Source: Candidatus Omnitrophota bacterium
GTDB taxonomy: Bacteria; Omnitrophota; Gorgyraeia; B26-G9
Reading direction: 5' to 3'
Assembly: GCA_003645745.1 (NCBI GenBank)
Contig: QNCH01000047.1
Span: 1-9,447, forward strand
DNA length: 9,447 bases
Positions 6,228 through 9,447 of the stretch are shown here, one piece after another. Position 1 is the stretch's first letter. Every line of letters begins with the position of its first letter. The notes under the pieces were generated by a model that saw only the letters and a program-made list of their open reading frames with translations, made no database searches and was not told where the DNA came from. The position numbers and the translations under genes are program-made.

Positions 6228-6918
6228 TATTAATCTTTTTTTTAGGCTCTTTTACTTTTGCCTGAGCAAAACCCTTTGCCCTCAGCCTGCAGCTATCGCA
6301 TACTCCGCAGGGTTCGCTGCCTCCTTGATAACACGACCAGGTTAAAGCAAAAGGAACTTTAAGTTTAATTCCTAATTTAATTATTTGTGCTTTATTTTTG
6401 TGGATTAAAGGAGCGGCAATAAACATTTTTTTACCTGCTATACAAAATTTAGTGCCTTTGCGCAAAGCATTCTCAAAAGCTTTCAAAAATTCGTCATTGC
6501 AATCAGGATAGCCTGAATAATCAATTTGATTAGCGCCAATAAAAATTGTTTGAGCGCCAATACTCTCCGCAAAGGAAGCAGCAAAACTTAAAAAAATAAT
6601 GTTACGGCATGGAACATACGTAGAAGGAATACCTGAATCTATATCTCTATTTTCAGGAATAACCTGATTAGTATCTATTAAGCTGGATCCTTTCCATGGC
6701 AGGCTAAATTTAATTACTTGCCATAGGCTGCGGCATTTACGCGCGATTTCTTCTGCTCTTTTAATCTCTTTTTTGTGGCGCTGCCCATAATCAAACGTCA
6801 GGCAAAAAGTTTCATAACCTTTGCTTTGAGCAAAGTAAAGTACAGTTGTAGAATCTAAGCCTCCTGAAAACAAAACCACTGCTTTTTTCTTGTTTATTCG
6901 CTGACTCTTAATCTTCAT
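6220..6918 (-). CDS. queC: 7-cyano-7-deazaguanine (preQ0) synthase
   Basis: ATP-dependent PP-loop enzyme converting 7-carboxy-7-deazaguanine and ammonia to preQ0 through an adenylated intermediate and an amide. From the ATG at 6918 it is 232 residues, normal for QueC. The PP-loop VLFSGGLDSTT (15-25) binds ATP. TFDYGQRH (41-48), STYVPCRN (99-106), IGANQIDYSGYPDC (127-140) and LTWSCYQGG (192-200) are family blocks. Four zinc ligands lie at Cys196, Cys204, Cys207 and Cys210 (SEPCGVCDSC). An in-frame ATG at 6978 would add 20 residues unlike the family and overlap queD by 71 bp; the shorter start overlaps by 11 bp. No strong ribosome site is visible. Substrate comes from QueE, and its product goes to QueF. 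Confidence 0.95.
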   Translation of the reverse strand: MKIKSQRINKKKAVVLFSGGLDSTTVLYFAQSKGYETFCLTFDYGQRHKKEIKRAEEIARKCRSLWQVIKFSLPWKGSSLIDTNQVIPENRDIDSGIPSTYVPCRNIIFLSFAASFAESIGAQTIFIGANQIDYSGYPDCNDEFLKAFENALRKGTKFCIAGKKMFIAAPLIHKNKAQIIKLGIKLKVPFALTWSCYQGGSEPCGVCDSCRLRAKGFAQAKVKEPKKKINNA

Positions 6919-7282
6919 AATACTTAGCGTAGTTTTGTCCTGTTTCCCACACACATACATTAACCACATTACATACATTTCTTTTAAGTTTTTTGCTTAA
7001 AAACTGAAAAATAAACTTCGCAATATTTTCAGAAGTAGGATTAATTTTTTGAAAATATTCTACGTCATTATTTAAGTAACAATGGTCTAAAGTTTTTACT
7101 GCTTGAGCAAGAAGCTTGTTTGCGACTTTAAAATCCATAACCATACCAATCGCATTCAACTGGCTTGCACCAAAAATTGCCCGGACATGCCAATTATGCC
7201 CATGTAAATTTTCACATTTCCCTTTATAATTACGTAAATTATGCGCCGCGCTAAAATCCAATTTCACACTAATCTCAAACAT
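6908..7282 (-). CDS. queD: 6-carboxy-5,6,7,8-tetrahydropterin synthase
   Basis: First committed enzyme of 7-deazaguanine synthesis, turning 7,8-dihydroneopterin triphosphate into 6-carboxytetrahydropterin, with loss of acetaldehyde and triphosphate. Numbering from the ATG (124 residues), zinc-binding histidines are His14 (FSAAH) and His27 and His29 (ENLHGHNW). Cys23 of KCEN is the catalytic cysteine position. Asp66-His67 in LDHCYLN form the catalytic pair, and PTSEN with the late VWET complete the pterin pocket. The CxxxHGHNW spacing is that of QueD rather than eukaryotic PTPS. The ATG at 7282 is preferred over the adjacent TTG (7285) because AAGG ends 6 bases before it. The gene starts a new transcription unit after a 97-bp gap. 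Its substrate comes from GTP cyclohydrolase I, not present here. Confidence 0.94.
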   Translation of the reverse strand: MFEISVKLDFSAAHNLRNYKGKCENLHGHNWHVRAIFGASQLNAIGMVMDFKVANKLLAQAVKTLDHCYLNNDVEYFQKINPTSENIAKFIFQFLSKKLKRNVCNVVNVCVWETGQNYAKYYED

Positions 7283-7301
7283 CAAAAACCTTACCCTTCA
7301 T

Positions 7302-7329
7302 ATTATACTCAAACGTAATTGGTTTATAA
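7302..7329 (-). promoter_or_regulatory. Sigma70-type promoter for the queD operon
   Basis: On the minus strand TTATAA (7329-7324, four of six matches to TTGACA) is followed after 16 bp by a perfect TATAAT (7307-7302). Transcription should start about 7 bases later, near 7295, giving a leader of only about 13 nt before the ATG. The ribosome site GGTAAGG lies in that leader. A leader this short leaves no room for a preQ1 riboswitch. The -10 and spacer coincide with the 17-bp repeat also found at 338-354. Confidence 0.6.
7303..7319. repeat. 17-bp exact repeat, copy B, within the queD promoter
   Basis: TTATACTCAAACGTAAT is identical to 338-354; after it, three of the next six bases also agree (GxTTT-like). 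Here the repeat covers five bases of the -10 box and most of the spacer. Copy A is intergenic as well, which suggests a shared promoter-operator or a small dispersed element. Confidence 0.55.
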
Positions 7330-7381
7330 TTATTCCCCTCACACTATATCTTAAAACGTTCTCCTGCGAAGATTTCAGCAT

Positions 7382-8185
7382 TTAAACATCACATTTTACT
7401 ACACGCCCAATATCAAAACCTAAAAATTGTCTGGCAATAGATTTAAACGCTTCAGATTCATCGCTAACATAACAGCTAAGCGTTGCTTTTGCTTTTCCTT
7501 TGTTTAGCAAATTATTCTCTTTAAGTACACGCTTCGCCTGCAGGGCAACTTGCTTAGCAGAATCTACCAAAGCCACTCTATTACCCAACTCCTGCTTGAT
7601 TACAGTTTTAAGCAAAGGATAATGAGTACAGCCTAAAATAAGGGTATCTATGCCTTTTTTCTTTAAAGGAGTAAGATATATATTTACAATTTGTTTAGTA
7701 ACCGCGTTGTTCAACCAACCCTGTTCCACTAAAGGCACAAATAAAGCGCACTCCGCGCTGTAAACCTGAGTGTCTGCTGAAAAGCGTTTAATATGCTGTG
7801 TGTAAGCATTGCTTTTAATTGTAGCTTTAGTGCCGATAACTCCAATTTTTTCATTTTTTGTTAAACGCAATGCTTGCTGCACTCCTGAATTAATTACACC
7901 TAAAACAGGCACTTTAAAACTACCCTGCAAAGTATCGAGAGCAACACTTGATACTGTATTGCAAGCCGCGATAATTAATTTAACATTATGTTTTAATAAG
8001 AAAAGAATATTATTTATTGAAAAACGCACAATCGCGGATTTTGACTTTGTGCCATAAGGCACACGCGCAGTATCGCCGAAATAAACCAGATCTTCTTCAG
8101 GCAAAATACGCATAAACTCCTTAACAACACTTAAACCTCCTACCCCAGAATCAAAAATTCCCACAGGCATTGTATTTTTTTTCAT
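7382..8185 (-). CDS. murI: Glutamate racemase
   Basis: Cofactor-independent racemase making D-glutamate for the peptidoglycan stem peptide. The 267-residue length is typical. Motifs are GIFDSGVGGLSV (9-20) with Asp12 and Ser13, YFGDTARVPYG (35-45), the first catalytic cysteine Cys75 in AACNTVSS (73-80), PLVEQG (151-156), and the second catalytic cysteine Cys186 with His188 in LGCTHYPLL (184-192). Both cysteines of the two-base mechanism are present. Its ATG directly follows the TAG of the amidase gene, so the two are co-translated. A second ATG at codon 6 (MPVGIFDSG) is also possible, and neither start has a clear ribosome site. No promoter or U-tract terminator is evident between murI and the queD promoter. 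Confidence 0.96.
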   Translation of the reverse strand: MKKNTMPVGIFDSGVGGLSVVKEFMRILPEEDLVYFGDTARVPYGTKSKSAIVRFSINNILFLLKHNVKLIIAACNTVSSVALDTLQGSFKVPVLGVINSGVQQALRLTKNEKIGVIGTKATIKSNAYTQHIKRFSADTQVYSAECALFVPLVEQGWLNNAVTKQIVNIYLTPLKKKGIDTLILGCTHYPLLKTVIKQELGNRVALVDSAKQVALQAKRVLKENNLLNKGKAKATLSCYVSDESEAFKSIARQFLGFDIGRVVKCDV

Positions 8186-9274
8186 CTATATTGTAAATCC
8201 ATTGGTTAATTCATACTTGTGCTTATAACGCATAATCCCGGCAGCAATTGCTTCCGCGAGCATCTGGCGATAATAAGGATTGCTCAACTTAGCAGCCTCA
8301 TTATAATTTGACAAAAAACCAAGTTCCAATAAAACAGCAGGAATATTTGTGTTCTTCAGCACGGCAAATTTTTTGCCCCGAATATAACGAGTTTTCAGGT
8401 TTAACATTTTTTTTAATGTCAGAGAAATTGTCTTAGCCATTTCAATTGATTCAATCCTATTTTCTGCCAGCACCATATCCCAAATCACTGTATTCAAATC
8501 AGCGGAATATTGATAATTTTTTTGTTTTTCAATTTTGCGCACAATGTTATCTTTTATTTTAACTGCTTTGGTAAAATTATCATATTCGTTTGACAGATAA
8601 AAAACCTCAAAACCATGTACTGAACTAGTCCGGGCAATATTAGCATGCACACTAACAAAAAAATCAGCCTCTGCCTGATTAGCAATAACTGAACGCTGCA
8701 TTAAACTGTAAAAAATATCTGTGTCCCTGGTTAAAATTACATCTATGCCTTCTTTAAGCAATACTTTTTTTAAGCGCCGTGATACATCTAAAACAACATT
8801 TTTTTCATATATATTTTTTACGCCGATTCCTCCTGGATCTTTGCCTCCATGCCCAGGATCAATGACAATGCGCTTTAAAGTATTTTTTTTTCTTAACTTT
8901 TGCCAGGATTCTGTTGATTTAACAGTTTTGGCAAAAAAAGCATCAAAATTAGCTGGAACAACAAAACTATTTTTTTGAATTTTTATTGGAATACTAAGAT
9001 TATAAATTTTCCCATTCACTGAAACTAACGCGCTGCCTGGGCAAAATCTTACTTCAGTGTTAAAATTTTTTACTGTAACAACTTTTGCAAACCCATCCCA
9101 GTCCCATGACAAATTATGTTTAGCGCAAACCTGCAGCAAAGGCACATATTTTTTTTGCCTTACTTTTACACGATTATAACAGTGCTTCTGTGTTGTTTTG
9201 CACCCACTGAGCATAAAAAAGGGCAAAAAAAAGCAAAAAATAAAAATTAAAACATTGTGTTTTTGTTTTAGCAT
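8186..9274 (-). CDS. N-acetylmuramoyl-L-alanine amidase, lipoprotein with Amidase_3 domain
   Basis: Zinc amidase that cuts the bond between muramic acid and the stem peptide, acting outside the inner membrane in wall turnover or daughter-cell separation. Residues 1-25 are a lipoprotein signal (hydrophobic 8-22, lipobox LSGC with Cys25), so the enzyme is tethered to a membrane. Residues about 40-115 look like the copper-amine-oxidase N-terminal-like fold found on many wall proteins (VPLLQVCAKHNLSWDWD, VVTVKN, VNGKIYNL, FVVPANF). The catalytic domain is 134-352: His142 in IDPGHGGKDPGG, Glu157 in YEKN, His210 in VSVHAN, and catalytic Glu317 in LLELGFLSN, all four present. Length 362. The first gene of a pair with murI. 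The ATG at 9274 has no visible Shine-Dalgarno sequence; upstream TTAAAATA could be a -10 element. Confidence 0.93.
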   Translation of the reverse strand: MLKQKHNVLIFIFCFFLPFFMLSGCKTTQKHCYNRVKVRQKKYVPLLQVCAKHNLSWDWDGFAKVVTVKNFNTEVRFCPGSALVSVNGKIYNLSIPIKIQKNSFVVPANFDAFFAKTVKSTESWQKLRKKNTLKRIVIDPGHGGKDPGGIGVKNIYEKNVVLDVSRRLKKVLLKEGIDVILTRDTDIFYSLMQRSVIANQAEADFFVSVHANIARTSSVHGFEVFYLSNEYDNFTKAVKIKDNIVRKIEKQKNYQYSADLNTVIWDMVLAENRIESIEMAKTISLTLKKMLNLKTRYIRGKKFAVLKNTNIPAVLLELGFLSNYNEAAKLSNPYYRQMLAEAIAAGIMRYKHKYELTNGFTI

Positions 9275-9447
9275 AATAACTATTTTAACACGAAACCCAA
9301 TTTAAGGCTATTGAAAAGTAATCGGTGAGAAGCTGTGAAACAATACCCCCTTTTTACATTTTCACGTTTTTTCTCCGACGAGGCATAAAGGTGAACAGGC
9401 GCAAAACGGTAATTATTTCACAGCTTCTGACTAAAGCGGGGTTTTCC
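9275..9447. other. 173-bp non-coding end of the window
   Basis: No frame of useful length or protein-like composition is visible on either strand. The stretch contains the 101-bp inverted-repeat element at 9328-9428. Between that element and the amidase ATG there is AT-rich sequence with a possible -10 (TAAAAT on the minus strand) but no well-spaced -35. Confidence 0.5.
9328..9428. repeat. 101-bp element bounded by 13-bp perfect inverted repeats (MITE-like or structured RNA)
   Basis: AGAAGCTGTGAAA (9328-9340) is the exact reverse complement of TTTCACAGCTTCT (9416-9428). After one mismatch a further AAT/ATT matches (9342-9344 with 9412-9414), and with a small gap the similarity continues through an ACC...TTTT segment, so the terminal repeats may extend to about 27 bp. 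The interior is non-coding, with a smaller inverted repeat TTCAC (9361-9365) and GTGAA (9391-9395). No flanking target duplication is evident. It ends 53 bp before the amidase start and would be in that gene's leader if transcription begins further upstream. Confidence 0.55.

Noticed and set aside
6232..6244. Run of eight A on the queC coding strand as a programmed -1 frameshift site
   Set aside because: A -1 shift would not enter the queE frame, and queE has its own ATG and intact N-terminal motif.
6919..6978. Longer queC start at 6978
   Set aside because: It adds 20 residues unlike QueC and overlaps queD by 71 bp; the ATG at 6918 gives the normal N-terminus.
7348..7373. Weak hairpin ATCTT/AAGAT after murI as a terminator
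   Set aside because: Only five A/T-rich pairs, a long loop, and no U-tract follows.
9335..9422. TGTGA...TCACA arms as a CRP-type operator
   Set aside because: CRP half sites are 6 bp apart; here they are about 75 bp apart and belong to a much longer inverted repeat.
9328..9428. Integron attC site
   Set aside because: The arms do not carry the GTTRRRY/RYYYAAC core sites and there is no cassette structure.

Overview
The window is an AT-rich bacterial chromosomal segment in which every convincing gene lies on the minus strand, so the genes read from the right end to the left. The proteins are rich in Lys, Ile and Asn. A lipoprotein peptidoglycan amidase, a glutamate racemase and an MsbA-type ABC exporter suggest a Gram-negative-type (diderm) bacterium with a murein wall. 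Together with the gene mix and the scattered 20-bp GC-rich palindromes, this looks to me like an uncultured lineage such as Omnitrophota (OP3). That assignment is an impression, not something the sequence proves.

Layout in transcription order: 9447-9275 has no gene but holds a 101-bp inverted-repeat element. Next comes a cell-wall pair, an N-acetylmuramoyl-L-alanine amidase lipoprotein (9274-8186) and murI (8185-7382), whose stop and start codons abut. A 97-bp gap carries a good promoter for a tightly overlapped run: queD, queC, queE, queF, the alpha and beta subunits of a class I fumarase-type hydratase, and rph (7282-3056). After rph the spacing loosens and is occupied by palindromic repeats. 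There follow rdgB/HAM1 (2938-2306) and an ABC exporter (2258-471). At the left edge, beyond a 228-bp intergenic stretch with more palindromes, is a short secretory-type reading frame (242-30) that may be a broken gene.

The four que genes make up the pathway from 7,8-dihydroneopterin triphosphate to preQ1, the free-base precursor of queuosine in tRNA. FolE, Tgt, QueA and QueG/QueH are not in the window. The next three functions are unrelated to queuosine (fumarate/malate interconversion, tRNA 3'-end trimming, removal of deaminated purine nucleotides), but start/stop overlaps place the first two in the same transcription unit.

No gene here looks like a new defence or mobile system. The unusual material is in the non-coding DNA: (i) at least four 20-bp palindromes with different cores but shared flanks, resembling REP/REPIN elements, one of which forms the last codons of rdgB; (ii) a 17-bp exact repeat shared by the queD promoter and the 338-354 intergenic region; (iii) a MITE-like or structured-RNA element upstream of the amidase gene; (iv) a short ORF at the left edge whose frame appears to continue past its stop codon.
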